The position numbers and the translations under genes were made by a program. A stretch of 64,000 bases of DNA, from NCBI RefSeq assembly GCF_001054325.1, contig NZ_JVVM01000026.1:62001-126000 (forward strand), given 5' to 3'. The notes below the pieces were generated by a model. The model did no database searches. It was not told the origin of the DNA and saw only the letters and a program-made list of their open reading frames with translations. Each line of letters begins with the position of its first letter. Positions within the stretch are counted from its first letter, which is position 1. This stretch comes from Corynebacterium vitaeruminis. GTDB taxonomy: Bacteria; Actinomycetota; Actinomycetes; Mycobacteriales; Mycobacteriaceae. This document shows positions 1 to 8,742 of this stretch, one piece after another.

Positions 1-60
1 TTCGGCGGTTTCGCCGTCACCGACCGCATGCTTGGCATGTTTGTGAAAGAGGAGGCATAA
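1..60 (+). CDS. pntA: NAD(P) transhydrogenase alpha subunit, C-terminal end (partial)
   Basis: Only the last 19 codons are in the window; they read FGGFAVTDRMLGMFVKEEA and then stop with TAA. The motif GGFxVTDRMLGMF is the typical C-terminal end of the membrane part of the proton-translocating transhydrogenase alpha subunit (PntA, or PntAB where the alpha chain is split). The stop lies 6 bases before the pntB start, so the two subunits are in one operon. The sequence AAAGAGGAGG at the end of this frame also serves as ribosome-binding site for pntB. Confidence 0.85.
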   Translation, partial: FGGFAVTDRMLGMFVKEEA

Positions 61-66
61 AGTCTA

Positions 67-1542
67 ATGGCTAGCATTGATACTGCTTCGCTTCTGGACT
101 GGACCTACCGTCTGTCCAACGTCGGCTACATTGTCGCCGCCGTCCTGTTCCTCGCTGCCCTCTCGGGCCTGTCCAAGCCGGAGACCGCTCGCCGCGGAAA
201 CGCCTTCGGTATTGCCGGCATGGCCGTCGCCGTTGTAATTGCCATCTTTCAGGCACTCGTCACCGCTGACACCAAGCCGGATTCTCACTTCTCCCCGCTG
301 ATTACCCTGATTCTCATCGCTGTCGCTATCGGCATCGGTGGTGTCATCGGTATCACCCGCGCACGCAGCGTTGCCATGACTGGTATGCCGCAGCTGATTG
401 CACTGTTCAACGGTCTGGTTGGACTCGGCGCTATCTTCATCGGCTTCAACTCGTACATCTTCGCCGAAGATGTTGACGCCGATGCCCTGAAGTTCCACTT
501 CGGCGAGGTCTACATTGGCGTCTTCATCGGCGCTGTGACCTTCACTGGTTCCATCGTCGCTGGCCTGAAGCTGTCTGAGAAGATCAAGGGCTCGCCGCTG
601 CTGCTGCCGGGCCGCAATGCTCTGAACATTGCCATTCTGGTGGTCACGCTGGTTCTGCTGGGTGTCTTCGTCGTAACCGGTGCGAACGGCGACGCCATCG
701 CATGGGCGTGCATGATTGCAGTCACTGCTTTGGGGCTGTTCTTGGGCTGGCACCTGGTCATCGCTATCGGTGGTGGCGACATGCCGGTCGTCGTGTCCAT
801 CATGAACTCCTACTCCGGTTGGGCCGCCGCTTTCACCGGTCTCATGCTTGGCAACCCGCTGCTCATCATCACCGGTGCGCTGGTTGGTTCCTCCGGCGCC
901 TACCTGTCGTACATCATGTGTGAGGCCATGAACCGCTCCTTTGCCAACGTTATTCTGGGCGGCTTTGGCTCCGAAGCTTCGTCGGCAAGCGCCGTGGAAG
1001 GCTCCCACACCGAGGTCAACCACGAGGACACCGCCGAGATCCTGCGTGATGCAGACAAGATTCTCATCGCTCCGGGCTACGGTATGGCTGTAGCACAGGC
1101 TCAGTACGCCGTTGCCGACCTGGTCCGTAACCTGCGTGAAGCAGGTAAGGAAGTCGTCTTCGGTATCCACCCAGTCGCCGGCCGACTGCCGGGTCACATG
1201 AACGTGCTGCTGGCTGAGGCCAAGGTTCCGTACGACATCGTGCTGGAGCTGGACGAGGTCAACGACGACTTCGCTGATGTGGATGTCACCCTGGTCATCG
1301 GCGCAAATGACACCGTCAACCCGATGGCAGAGCAACCGGGCTCCCCGATTGCGGGTATGCCGGTGCTGAAGGTGTGGGAATCTGAGCGCGTGATTGTTCT
1401 CAAGCGTTCGATGGGTTCGGGTTACTCGGGCGTGCAGAACCCGCTGTTCTTCAACGAAAACACCGATATGCTCATCGGTGATGCGAAGGCCAGCATCGAC
1501 TCCCTGAACCGCATCCTGGCGGATTCGAAGGTCAACGCTTAA
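67..1542 (+). CDS. pntB: NAD(P) transhydrogenase subunit beta
   Basis: 491 residues, the normal length for PntB. Residues 1-300 are strongly hydrophobic with about nine membrane spans (domain II, proton channel). Residues about 320-491 are the soluble NADP(H)-binding domain III, recognisable by [11 protein letters not shown] (near 338), [30 protein letters not shown] and [16 protein letters not shown] (near 445). With PntA it transfers hydride between NADH and NADP+, coupled to proton movement across the membrane, supplying NADPH. The start ATG follows AAAGAGGAGG. The gene is complete and ordinary. Confidence 0.97.
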   Translation: MASIDTASLLDWTYRLSNVGYIVAAVLFLAALSGLSKPETARRGNAFGIAGMAVAVVIAIFQALVTADTKPDSHFSPLITLILIAVAIGIGGVIGITRARSVAMTGMPQLIALFNGLVGLGAIFIGFNSYIFAEDVDADALKFHFGEVYIGVFIGAVTFTGSIVAGLKLSEKIKGSPLLLPGRNALNIAILVVTLVLLGVFVVTGANGDAIAWACMIAVTALGLFLGWHLVIAIGGGDMPVVVSIMNSYSGWAAAFTGLMLGNPLLIITGALVGSSGAYLSYIMCEAMNRSFANVILGGFGSEASSASAVEGSHTEVNHEDTAEILRDADKILIAPGYGMAVAQAQYAVADLVRNLREAGKEVVFGIHPVAGRLPGHMNVLLAEAKVPYDIVLELDEVNDDFADVDVTLVIGANDTVNPMAEQPGSPIAGMPVLKVWESERVIVLKRSMGSGYSGVQNPLFFNENTDMLIGDAKASIDSLNRILADSKVNA

Positions 1543-1589
1543 CGCTTTGCGCAAACAGCGCGTAATAGTGGTGCCCGGGCGATTAATTC

Positions 1590-2057
1590 CTAGGCTTCGC
1601 CGCTACCTGCATCACGCACCATCGTGATGTGCTCAATGCCGGCTTCCATGAAGGTCTCCCCGATCTCATGGAAGCCGACTTTTGCGTACACAGCCTTCGC
1701 CTGCGTCTGGGCATGCAGGATGAGCCCGGTGTTCGGATGGTCTGCGATGACCTGCTGCAGCAGTTTCGAAGACAATCCCCTACCCCGGTCCGCGGCATCC
1801 ACGACAACGCGGCCGATGGTGCGCGGGTAGCTCGACGAGAACTCATCGAGCGTGTCAATAACACGCAAGTACGCAACAACCTTGCGGGAGTCATTGTCGT
1901 CGCGGATGAAATAGTGCTCCGCGGTATCTTCCAGATCGCGCCAATCCATTTCCGGCTCCGTACAGGACTGCTCGAGATAGAAAACGTCGGTACGCAGTGC
2001 CGAGATAGCGTATACATCGGTCGCACTGATGGCGGAAAAGGAAGCTCGCTCAATCAT
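1590..2057 (-). CDS. GNAT family N-acetyltransferase, ElaA type
   Basis: 155 residues. The N-terminal ALRTDVFYLEQSCTEPEMDW resembles the ElaA signature (LRxxVFVxEQxCxYxExD). The acetyl-CoA loop is seen as VVVDAADRGRGLSSKL, and the C-terminal AKAVYAKVGFHEIGE followed by a xxGIEHITM motif is typical of ElaA. Substrate unknown. It starts 11 bases after the stop of the MFS transporter on the same strand and is probably cotranscribed with it. Such pairs are often exporter plus detoxifying or modifying enzyme, but the sequence does not prove this. Confidence 0.85.
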   Translation of the reverse strand: MIERASFSAISATDVYAISALRTDVFYLEQSCTEPEMDWRDLEDTAEHYFIRDDNDSRKVVAYLRVIDTLDEFSSSYPRTIGRVVVDAADRGRGLSSKLLQQVIADHPNTGLILHAQTQAKAVYAKVGFHEIGETFMEAGIEHITMVRDAGSGEA

Positions 2058-2068
2058 GGAATCCGATA

Positions 2069-3547
2069 CTAATGCGGCGGCTCCGGAAGATGCGAAAGCT
2101 TCACCGCTTTCGTGTCTCCGCGGTCATCGGCTACTGCCACAAGCAGGGTCAAGAAGAAGGCCACAATGATAGTGAGGAAGCCAGCTGCAGCACCGACTTC
2201 CCAATTAATTGCATCCTTTACCGCAAACGTGACTGCGAGGATAACTGCTAGACCGACGGAAGTACCGATACGCTGGCCGGTCTGCAACACTGCACCTGCA
2301 GCCCCGGCATAGGTCAACGGCACATCACGCAAGGACAGTGCCTGGTTTGGTGAAATAACCAACCCACCAGAGGCGCCAACGAAACACAAGGTGAGAATCA
2401 TCCAGTACTCGCTGACACCGAATTTGCTGTGCAGGGCGATGATGCCCACGGTCAGCAGCAGGCCGGTAATGGACATGGCGATGCCGCCGATGACGATTCT
2501 GCGGCCTCCCTTGTCCAAGTGATGGCCAGCCCAGTTCGCAGAAATCGAGCTGAGTACCGCAGCGGGCAAACCAATCAAACCGGACACCAATGCCGAGTGC
2601 CCCAGCGCATTTTGGTAGTACTGCGCCACGAGCACCCAAATACTGGTCGTACCGAAGAACCACAATGTGGCAATAATCGCGCCATTACGGAAATGGCGGA
2701 GTCGGAAAATGTCCAAGTCCACCATCGGCGCGGTCGGAGTGGATTTCATGTGCTTTTCCCACTTCAGCCACACCACAAGCAGCACTGCTGCGGCAGGAAG
2801 CATGGCCCACACCCATGCGGAGCCACGTGATTCCATAAACGGCAGCATGACCATGAGGACGGTGAGCCCGAGCAGCAGTGCACCAACTGGGTCAAGGGCG
2901 CGGATTGTGCGCAGCAGGCCAATTGGTTTGCCGTCTGCATTGCGGAGTCGCCGCAGGTAGGGGCGTGGGAAGAATATGAGCCCCAGGATAATCGTGAGGA
3001 TGCCGACGGGGACGTTGACCAGCATGGTCAGCCGCCAACCCAGGTCAGGGCCGCCGAGACGAATGAGTAGTCCACCCAGCGGCGGGCCAATGGCCACCGC
3101 AACGCCCACGACGGTACCGAAGTAGCCGAAAGCGATGGCTCGCTCACGACCCGAGAAGTACTGCTGAATCATGCCGACACCCTGCGGGTTGTAGAAGCCG
3201 GCACCGATGCCCATCACGAAGCGAGCGAGATTAAGCATCTCTATGTTCGGGGCGAAACCTGCAGCGATAGCGCCGAGGGTATAGATAACCATGCCCAGGA
3301 TGTAGAGTCCGCCGCGGCCGAGCAAATCACCCGCTCGCCCCGCGGCCACCAGAACTACACCAAATGACAGGGCATAGCCGCTGAGCACCCACTGAACATC
3401 CGCATCACGTGCCTCAAGCCCGGTCTGAATGCTGGGCAGAGCCACGTTGACGATGCTCACAGCAATCAGCGCCATAAAAATACCCGTCAGCAGAACTGAG
3501 AGTACTCGCCACCTTTGTGGATCTGGAGTCGTCTGATTTTGTTGCAT
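2069..3547 (-). CDS. MFS transporter, DHA2 (EmrB/QacA-like) family
   Basis: 492 residues from the ATG at 3547, chosen because GGAG lies just before it; a longer frame to 3649 adds a non-membrane stretch with no better signal. The protein has about 14 hydrophobic segments. Near residue 75 there is an MFS motif A (AAGRAGDLLGRGGLYILG), and the N-terminal segment (MALIAVSIVNVALPSIQTGL) is characteristic of DHA2 drug:proton antiporters. Likely an exporter of a toxic compound or metabolite. It is divergent from a GntR-type regulator and upstream of an acetyltransferase, so local control by that regulator is plausible. Substrate cannot be read from the sequence. Confidence 0.9.
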   Translation of the reverse strand: MQQNQTTPDPQRWRVLSVLLTGIFMALIAVSIVNVALPSIQTGLEARDADVQWVLSGYALSFGVVLVAAGRAGDLLGRGGLYILGMVIYTLGAIAAGFAPNIEMLNLARFVMGIGAGFYNPQGVGMIQQYFSGRERAIAFGYFGTVVGVAVAIGPPLGGLLIRLGGPDLGWRLTMLVNVPVGILTIILGLIFFPRPYLRRLRNADGKPIGLLRTIRALDPVGALLLGLTVLMVMLPFMESRGSAWVWAMLPAAAVLLVVWLKWEKHMKSTPTAPMVDLDIFRLRHFRNGAIIATLWFFGTTSIWVLVAQYYQNALGHSALVSGLIGLPAAVLSSISANWAGHHLDKGGRRIVIGGIAMSITGLLLTVGIIALHSKFGVSEYWMILTLCFVGASGGLVISPNQALSLRDVPLTYAGAAGAVLQTGQRIGTSVGLAVILAVTFAVKDAINWEVGAAAGFLTIIVAFFLTLLVAVADDRGDTKAVKLSHLPEPPH

Positions 3548-3667
3548 CACTCCACTATTTATACGCGCTGAGTATGTGAACTCAATCCCGCAAGTTCCTA
3601 AAACAGGGCAGTGCACAGAGCGTAGCCAGCTCATACTCGCCGCACGCACCGGGCACTATTGGCAAAA

Positions 3668-3680
3668 ATTGCTCAGCAAT
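3668..3680. promoter_or_regulatory. Candidate operator between divergent MFS and gntR genes
   Basis: ATTGCTCAGCAAT is a perfect 6+1+6 inverted repeat in the 195-base divergent region. A second, weaker symmetric element (TTTG-N7-CAAA) lies at 3696-3710. Size and position suit a GntR/FadR dimer, but there is no direct evidence of binding. Confidence 0.35.
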
Positions 3681-3742
3681 CAATGCGGAAAAAGATTTGG
3701 TAAATACAAACACAGGCGGGGCATTTTAGTAACCTACATCAC

Positions 3743-4423
3743 ATGAACAATTCCGCAGGTGAACGAACCCTATCACGTTCGATGTCTGCGCATACCCCAA
3801 CGCTAGCCGCCGCCGACACTGCCGCCAATCTCTTAAGAAATGAGATTCTCGCCGGTGAGCACTACAGCGGTGAACAATTGCGTGAAACTCAAATATCCAC
3901 TCGCCTGGGACTGAGCCGGAACACCATCCGCGAGGCATACCGCAAGCTCGAGGCCGAGGGGCTCGTGACTCACATCCCAAACAGAGGTGTTTATGTCGCG
4001 TGTTTTGATGTCCCCAGAATCAAAGAGCTCTACGCTTTTCGAAAGATCACGGAGTGCGGCACTCTCCGCAGCCTCACCAAAGAGGAAGCTGTCCAACTAG
4101 CCGCAGTTTTGAGTGAAATTCTCTCGACAACTGACGATGCAAATATTGCCAATCGCAATAATGAATTTCATCTGACTATTGTGGCGGCGTCCCATTCGCC
4201 TGAATTATTGGCCACAGCTCAATCAATTCTTGCCCAATTGCGCCTGTGCTTTATTTCGCATCCTGCAAGCTTGAATATTCACGTGACCTTTACACAACGG
4301 CATCAGAAAATCATCGGCGCACTCAGCCAGGGCGACGCAGCAGGAGCAGCCAATCTTATGAAGACGTACCTGCGGGATTCATACGACACTTTGTGCGAGG
4401 CCATGAGAACCTCAGCAAAGTAG
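3743..4423 (+). CDS. GntR family transcriptional regulator with FCD-type effector domain
   Basis: 226 residues. The N-terminal winged helix (about 20-85) contains the GntR signature: EQLRETQISTRLGLSRNTIR, then EAYRKLEAEGLVTHIPNRGV. The all-helical C-terminal part has FCD features: the segment NEFHLTIVAASHSPEL, and HQKIIGALSQGDAAGA near the end. Expected to bind a palindromic operator as a dimer and respond to a small carboxylic ligand. Divergent from the MFS exporter and followed by an oxidoreductase. The start at 3743 is the first ATG; 3782 (MSAHTP) is an alternative. Target and ligand unknown. Confidence 0.9.
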   Translation: MNNSAGERTLSRSMSAHTPTLAAADTAANLLRNEILAGEHYSGEQLRETQISTRLGLSRNTIREAYRKLEAEGLVTHIPNRGVYVACFDVPRIKELYAFRKITECGTLRSLTKEEAVQLAAVLSEILSTTDDANIANRNNEFHLTIVAASHSPELLATAQSILAQLRLCFISHPASLNIHVTFTQRHQKIIGALSQGDAAGAANLMKTYLRDSYDTLCEAMRTSAK

Positions 4424-4497
4424 TTATTGACGGCTCACACTCCCCAACCGGCGTAATGGGCATAACGTACGCTGCCGAACTCACCTACCATCGTGGA

Positions 4498-5463
4498 ATG
4501 GCACAAAATAACTCGACGTCTTACGCAATGATCATCAAACGCTTCGGTGGCCCCGAGGAGTTCACGCAAGTTCCTCGCACCCCTGCGGAGCCCGGCCCTG
4601 ACGAAATCCTGATCAAGACCGCAGCCGTCGGCGCGAACCCGCTGGATTACAAGATGCGTGATGGTTCTTCCGGCCTATGCGCAAAGTTCACCCCGCCCGC
4701 CGTACTCGGGCGCGAAGCAGCTGGCGAAGTCATTGCTGTCGGTGAGGGTGTGGACAACTTCGCCCCCGGCGACCGAGTTTTCGGCATGCGCGGCTTCGAC
4801 GACTTCCGCGGCACATACGCAACACACAATGTCTTCCCCGCTGACGGCGTCGTCCGAATTCCCGATTCGCTTGACGACGTTACCGCTGCGGGCCTCGCCC
4901 TGGTGGGAATCACGGCGACGGTAGCTGTCGAGCAACTGGCGAAGGTGAAAAGCGGTGACACCGTATTAATTCATGGTGCCGGTGGCGGTGTTGGCCAGCT
5001 GATGACGCAGCTGGCGGTTGCCCGTGGCGCAACAGTGTTGGCGAGTGCGTCGTCACGCCATCACGAAAAATTGGTGGGCTTCGGGGCACAACACATTGAC
5101 TACACCGCGGAAGATGTGTTCGCGGCTGTACGCCATCAGTTCCCCGATGGCGTAGATGTTGTGCTCGATGGCGTGTACTTCAACACTTTCCTGCCCTCAC
5201 TGGATGTGTTGGCGTCAGGTGGGCGGATTGTGGCGCTGCCTTCACTAGCCGATCTGACACCGGCGAAGGAGCGTGGCATCGAGGCGCATATTCCGACTAT
5301 CTCGAACGACACGGCAATTTACGCCGACCTGGCTGACCGCGTGGTTGCCGGTGAAATTTCGCTTCCTATCGGCCTGACTAAGGACCTCACCGAGGTTGCG
5401 GAAGTGCACCGAGTGCTGGAAGACGGTCACGCTGACGGCAAGATTGTGATGACTGCTGAGTAA
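4498..5463 (+). CDS. NADP-dependent medium-chain oxidoreductase (quinone reductase-like)
   Basis: About 321 residues from ATG 4498 (ATG 4528 is the alternative). GroES-like N-terminal part, with GDRVFGMRGFDDFRGTYATH. The Rossmann fold carries the nucleotide-binding motif IHGAGGGVGQLMTQLA. There is no catalytic-zinc Cys/His set, which places it with the zinc-independent quinone oxidoreductase / enoyl-reductase group. It would reduce a carbonyl, enone or quinone with NADPH in the cytoplasm. Longer upstream frames overlap gntR and lack family similarity, so they are not used. Its link to the GntR regulator upstream is positional only. Confidence 0.88.
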   Translation: MAQNNSTSYAMIIKRFGGPEEFTQVPRTPAEPGPDEILIKTAAVGANPLDYKMRDGSSGLCAKFTPPAVLGREAAGEVIAVGEGVDNFAPGDRVFGMRGFDDFRGTYATHNVFPADGVVRIPDSLDDVTAAGLALVGITATVAVEQLAKVKSGDTVLIHGAGGGVGQLMTQLAVARGATVLASASSRHHEKLVGFGAQHIDYTAEDVFAAVRHQFPDGVDVVLDGVYFNTFLPSLDVLASGGRIVALPSLADLTPAKERGIEAHIPTISNDTAIYADLADRVVAGEISLPIGLTKDLTEVAEVHRVLEDGHADGKIVMTAE

Positions 5464-5476
5464 TGCAAGTGCGTTA

Positions 5477-5998
5477 CTACAGCTCTCGACGGGCGTTCTG
5501 ATATGTCTTCGTCAACGAGCACCACAGTTCGTCGGCATCAGAGATGGCTTCCAGCAGCTCCCGGTTGGTCATAGTTTCGCGCTGCTCGCGCAATCGATTA
5601 CTTAGCTTGCGGGCACGAGAGAGCTCACCGCGCAGCTCGATGAGCTCCGGCGTAGCCTCTCCAGAGGCAAATACATCCTTGTAGATGGTGCCAACGCCCA
5701 TTGTGGTGTTCACGTTGTCCCAAGCAGAGAGGATTGCGGTGAGCTGGTACTCCGTGTCCATGGCGATCTGCTGCAGCTGGGCGTGATTCCGCTCGGCGAG
5801 CTCGTGGGCCTCAGCACTGCGGCGCACACCGGCCCATGCCTGATATCCAATGAGAATCGCAAGTATCAGGCCTGCAACTGGCAACACAAATTGCAGAATC
5901 CACAGCGTGACCCCGAAGAGTTGAATAATCAGGCCGAAGAAGAAAAAGACGACAATGACCATCGCACAGCCGTTGTCGGAACCTGAGCCTTTACTCAT
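5477..5998 (-). CDS. Unknown membrane protein with C-terminal coiled-coil
   Basis: 173 residues, not recognised. A short polar N terminus is followed by two adjacent hydrophobic segments (about residues 12-34 and 37-58). Then comes a long charged, Glu/Arg/Leu-rich helical region likely to form a coiled coil. Its ATG overlaps the stop of the next upstream gene in an ATGA arrangement (5995-5998), which implies translational coupling. It is the last gene of the manganese operon direction. Topology suggests a membrane anchor with a cytoplasmic helical tail. Confidence 0.7.
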   Translation of the reverse strand: MSKGSGSDNGCAMVIVVFFFFGLIIQLFGVTLWILQFVLPVAGLILAILIGYQAWAGVRRSAEAHELAERNHAQLQQIAMDTEYQLTAILSAWDNVNTTMGVGTIYKDVFASGEATPELIELRGELSRARKLSNRLREQRETMTNRELLEAISDADELWCSLTKTYQNARREL

Positions 5999-6438
5999 CG
6001 CGGCATCATCTCCGCCCCGGCATTGAGAATCGCATCGGCGCCCAGGTGGCTGGCATAGCCAAGTCCGATGGCCGCTGCCAGAAGGAGTATGGCCAGCAGC
6101 GTATAGACGATTGCTTCTTTAACAGTGCTGGTGACCGCAACGCGCTGCTCTTCGTAGTCAAGCAGTGCTCGCATGTCCTTGGTCGAGGCCTTCAAGCGAC
6201 CTTCGATGTCAGCCATGTGTTCCTGCTGCTCAGCGGACGAGATAGCGATGGCATTCAACGGCACATCAAAGCTCTCGACGCTGGTATATGCCTGCCGACG
6301 AGCACTCTTAACACTGTCGAACGAAACCGACGGTGCGGGCGGCACTTTGGTCGGCCCACTGAGATTCCGCGACATCTTATAGTAAGAGCGCGCTGCGGCT
6401 CTGGTCAGTTCGTCGTTGGAGTCGCCTTGATTGCCCAT
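5995..6438 (-). CDS. Unknown protein with C-terminal membrane anchor
   Basis: 147 residues, not recognised. The first 105 residues are polar and probably helical, including EGRLKASTKDMRALLDYEEQ. One hydrophobic segment follows near 110-135, with a short tail. The start overlaps the last 34 bases of mntR, and the stop overlaps the next gene by 4 bases, so it sits inside a tight operon. No strong ribosome-binding site is visible, and the start could be the internal ATG near 6375. Tail-anchored topology mirrors the neighbour, and the two may work as a pair. Confidence 0.65.
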   Translation of the reverse strand: MGNQGDSNDELTRAAARSYYKMSRNLSGPTKVPPAPSVSFDSVKSARRQAYTSVESFDVPLNAIAISSAEQQEHMADIEGRLKASTKDMRALLDYEEQRVAVTSTVKEAIVYTLLAILLLAAAIGLGYASHLGADAILNAGAEMMPR

Positions 6439-7097
6439 AGAGCCGAGTCTGCCACATGAATTTTCTTTGGTTCGGCATCGCCCACCTCATCGAGGATGGC
6501 GAAGACGTGCATACCCGAATATGGTGCGGCTTCTGCGCGGAGCACGGTTCCCGGGCCAACCCCTGATGTCGCCAAGTAGCGCAGCAATTCCGGGTCGGAG
6601 TCGTTGATGCGATCGACCACAACCATCTCGCCAACTTCGATATCCGTCAGGTCGGTGCGCACCGCGTTGGCGATGGTACCGCTTGCGCTGGGAATTGGAT
6701 CACCATGCGGATCGCGCTCAGGGAATCCCAGCATCGCATCAATACGACTAATGAAATCCTCCGAGACCGCATGCTCAAGCTTTTCCGCTTCCTCGTGAAC
6801 CTCATCCCAGGTGTATCCCAGAGTTGAGACCAAGAAGCTTTCAATAAGCCGGTGGCGTCGCACCATCACCAGCGCGATATCGCGTCCGCGATCTGAAAGG
6901 CTAATGCCCCGGTACGGTTCGTGAATAACAAGACCACGTGCAGCCAGCTTCTTCACAGCCTCGCTGGCGGTGGGCTTCTTCTCACCCATCCGCTCAGCGA
7001 CATCGCCAAGGGCCACTTTTTCACCGGTGCGCTCGTGCAAATCCCAAATGACCTTGAGGTAGTCCTGGGTCTTTGCTGGTAAATCCTCCACGTGCAT
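6405..7097 (-). CDS. mntR: Manganese-responsive DtxR-family repressor MntR
   Basis: 230 residues: winged helix (1-70), dimerisation/metal domain (75-140), and a C-terminal SH3-like domain. Aligned by eye on DtxR, the metal ligands are Asp12, His82, Glu86, His101, Glu105, Glu108 and His109. DtxR has Met10 and Cys102 where this protein has Asp12 and Glu105. That replacement is the known mark of manganese-selective MntR proteins. It starts 3 bases after the permease stop and is the fifth gene of mntABCD-mntR, the order known from C. diphtheriae. It probably represses the operon through the box at 10630-10647. Confidence 0.92.
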   Translation of the reverse strand: MHVEDLPAKTQDYLKVIWDLHERTGEKVALGDVAERMGEKKPTASEAVKKLAARGLVIHEPYRGISLSDRGRDIALVMVRRHRLIESFLVSTLGYTWDEVHEEAEKLEHAVSEDFISRIDAMLGFPERDPHGDPIPSASGTIANAVRTDLTDIEVGEMVVVDRINDSDPELLRYLATSGVGPGTVLRAEAAPYSGMHVFAILDEVGDAEPKKIHVADSALWAIKATPTTN

Positions 7098-7100
7098 TCT

Positions 7101-7919
7101 TTAGACTTTAGCGTTATTGCGTGTTGACGCAATCTTGAGGGGGACATAGAAACAACCGGCACAAACGCCAATGCAGCCACCGACTGACAGGTTGGTTGCC
7201 ACCGCAATGAACAATCCCACCAGGCCAATCGCGATACCCATCAATGGTGCTAACACGAATAGCAAACGGGTATCGTTTACTACCCCAACAAGCGCAGCTG
7301 CAGGGGCAGCCAACAGCGCGATGGACAGAATCGTACCCACCGCCGGAATCAGCGCCACCAGAGTCAACACAATCAGCCCGCTGATGACCAACTGTGCTTT
7401 TCTCCTCGAATGTGCCACCTCGAAAGACTCCGGGTCGAAGGTGAAGAAAACCAGCTGCCGCCACCGAGCCAAGAGCACCAACGCCACCAGCAGCAAGAGT
7501 CCACCCGACAGCGCAATATCAATCTTGTTCACATTTAGCACGCTGCCGACCAGGAAACTCTCTACCTTGACCGGCAACGGGGCGAACCACTTGTTCAGGA
7601 AGTACCCCAGCGCAAACCCGAAGGTCAGAACGATTCCCGCTGCCGAAGAGGTCGTTCCCACTCTTGAGAGACCGAACAGTGCACCGATGGGAATGCACAT
7701 CAGAAATGCACCGATAAAGAGGAAGACAGATATCCACGAGTGGCTCAGTCCAAGCGCTGCCGCGATAACAACGCCCACGACCGCGCCGGGAAAGGTCGCA
7801 TGCGTAATCGCTTCTGCGAAGAACACTTGCCTGCCCAGCACCGCGAGTACCCCAACTACACCAGCCAGGGCTCCGACCAAAATCAGTTCGATAATCGGCA
7901 GAATCAGGATGCTAGACAC
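7101..7919 (-). CDS. mntD: Metal ABC transporter permease (second subunit)
   Basis: 272 residues, eight or so membrane spans, of the ABC-3 (ZnuB/TroC) permease family. The N-terminal segment GVLAVLGRQVFFAEAITHAT and the central VGTTSSAAGIVLTFGFALG are characteristic. It overlaps the preceding permease gene by 8 bases. Having two different permease genes matches MntC/MntD systems, in which the channel is a heterodimer. It should transport Mn2+ (perhaps Zn2+ or Fe2+) with the products of the three genes upstream. Confidence 0.9.
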   Translation of the reverse strand: MSSILILPIIELILVGALAGVVGVLAVLGRQVFFAEAITHATFPGAVVGVVIAAALGLSHSWISVFLFIGAFLMCIPIGALFGLSRVGTTSSAAGIVLTFGFALGYFLNKWFAPLPVKVESFLVGSVLNVNKIDIALSGGLLLLVALVLLARWRQLVFFTFDPESFEVAHSRRKAQLVISGLIVLTLVALIPAVGTILSIALLAAPAAALVGVVNDTRLLFVLAPLMGIAIGLVGLFIAVATNLSVGGCIGVCAGCFYVPLKIASTRNNAKV

Positions 7920-8742
7920 GATTGCCTCCGATCACCGCACGCAGTCCCAGCGCCACGAAATACAGTCCCACCGACGTCAGCGCCACGACGGCCTGTGGCG
8001 ACACCGGCCCCAAAGGCACCAGTGCCAAACCAACGATTCCGCTCAGACAGCCCACTGCAATCGCAATCGGCACCATCACATGCACCCGGCGCGTCAGCAG
8101 TCTCGCCGCTGCTCCCGGTACGACCAGGTAGCCGACCACCAGCAGCACGCCCACTGCGCTTGCCGACGACACCACCACCGCAGCGATTGCCGCATTGATG
8201 GTGAGGTCAACGCCCCACACATTGATGCCGGTGGCTTGGGCTCCGAAGCGGTCAAAGGCGACAAACACCTGCTGACGCCACGTCACTGCGATAAGAACCA
8301 AAGCGATGGCGCAGACAATCAGGGCGCTGGTGAGACGGGAGTCGGTGACTTCCAATAGTCGCCCAAACATGAGCGCCTCCAGCTGTCCTGACTGGTCGCC
8401 TTTCTTCAGCGAGAGAATCACACCGATGGAAAAGAAACTGGTCAGCACAACTGCAACCCCAGCTTCCGACATGTGCGAGCGCGATACCAAAGTCAGCGCC
8501 ACTGCCACTACCACCGCAAATGCGGCTGCCACCGGGATAATCATGTCGATGCCGCCGAATACGGCACCGGCCACAATCCCGGGAAATATTGAATGCACCA
8601 TGGCTTCTGCGTTGAACTCAAGACCACGCAGGTTCACAATGACACCGACCAGACCGGAAACCACCCCGAGGGCAATCAGCAGCACCAGTGGTCTGAACAT
8701 GAAAGGCGCAACCCCAAGCGCATTCGCAAGCTCAGTCCACAT
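7912..8742 (-). CDS. mntC: Metal ABC transporter permease (first subunit)
   Basis: 276 residues from ATG 8742. A longer frame to 8793 lies wholly within the ATPase gene and lacks family similarity. ABC-3 family permease with eight hydrophobic segments. Conserved elements are LRGLEFNAEAMVHSIFPGIV near the N terminus and SEAGVAVVLTSFFSIGVIL in the middle. The start overlaps the ATPase stop by 11 bases and the end overlaps mntD by 8. Partner of MntD in the membrane channel. Confidence 0.9.
   Translation of the reverse strand: MWTELANALGVAPFMFRPLVLLIALGVVSGLVGVIVNLRGLEFNAEAMVHSIFPGIVAGAVFGGIDMIIPVAAAFAVVVAVALTLVSRSHMSEAGVAVVLTSFFSIGVILSLKKGDQSGQLEALMFGRLLEVTDSRLTSALIVCAIALVLIAVTWRQQVFVAFDRFGAQATGINVWGVDLTINAAIAAVVVSSASAVGVLLVVGYLVVPGAAARLLTRRVHVMVPIAIAVGCLSGIVGLALVPLGPVSPQAVVALTSVGLYFVALGLRAVIGGNRV

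Noticed and set aside
64..1554. A long open frame on the minus strand opposite pntB
   Set aside because: Its translation is low-complexity (His, Asp, Gln-rich) without family features and fully mirrors the pntB codon pattern; it is an antisense shadow.
7171..8358. A 395-codon plus-strand frame across the mntD/mntC genes
   Set aside because: Thr/Pro/Asn-rich translation with no motif, covering two well-supported genes on the other strand.
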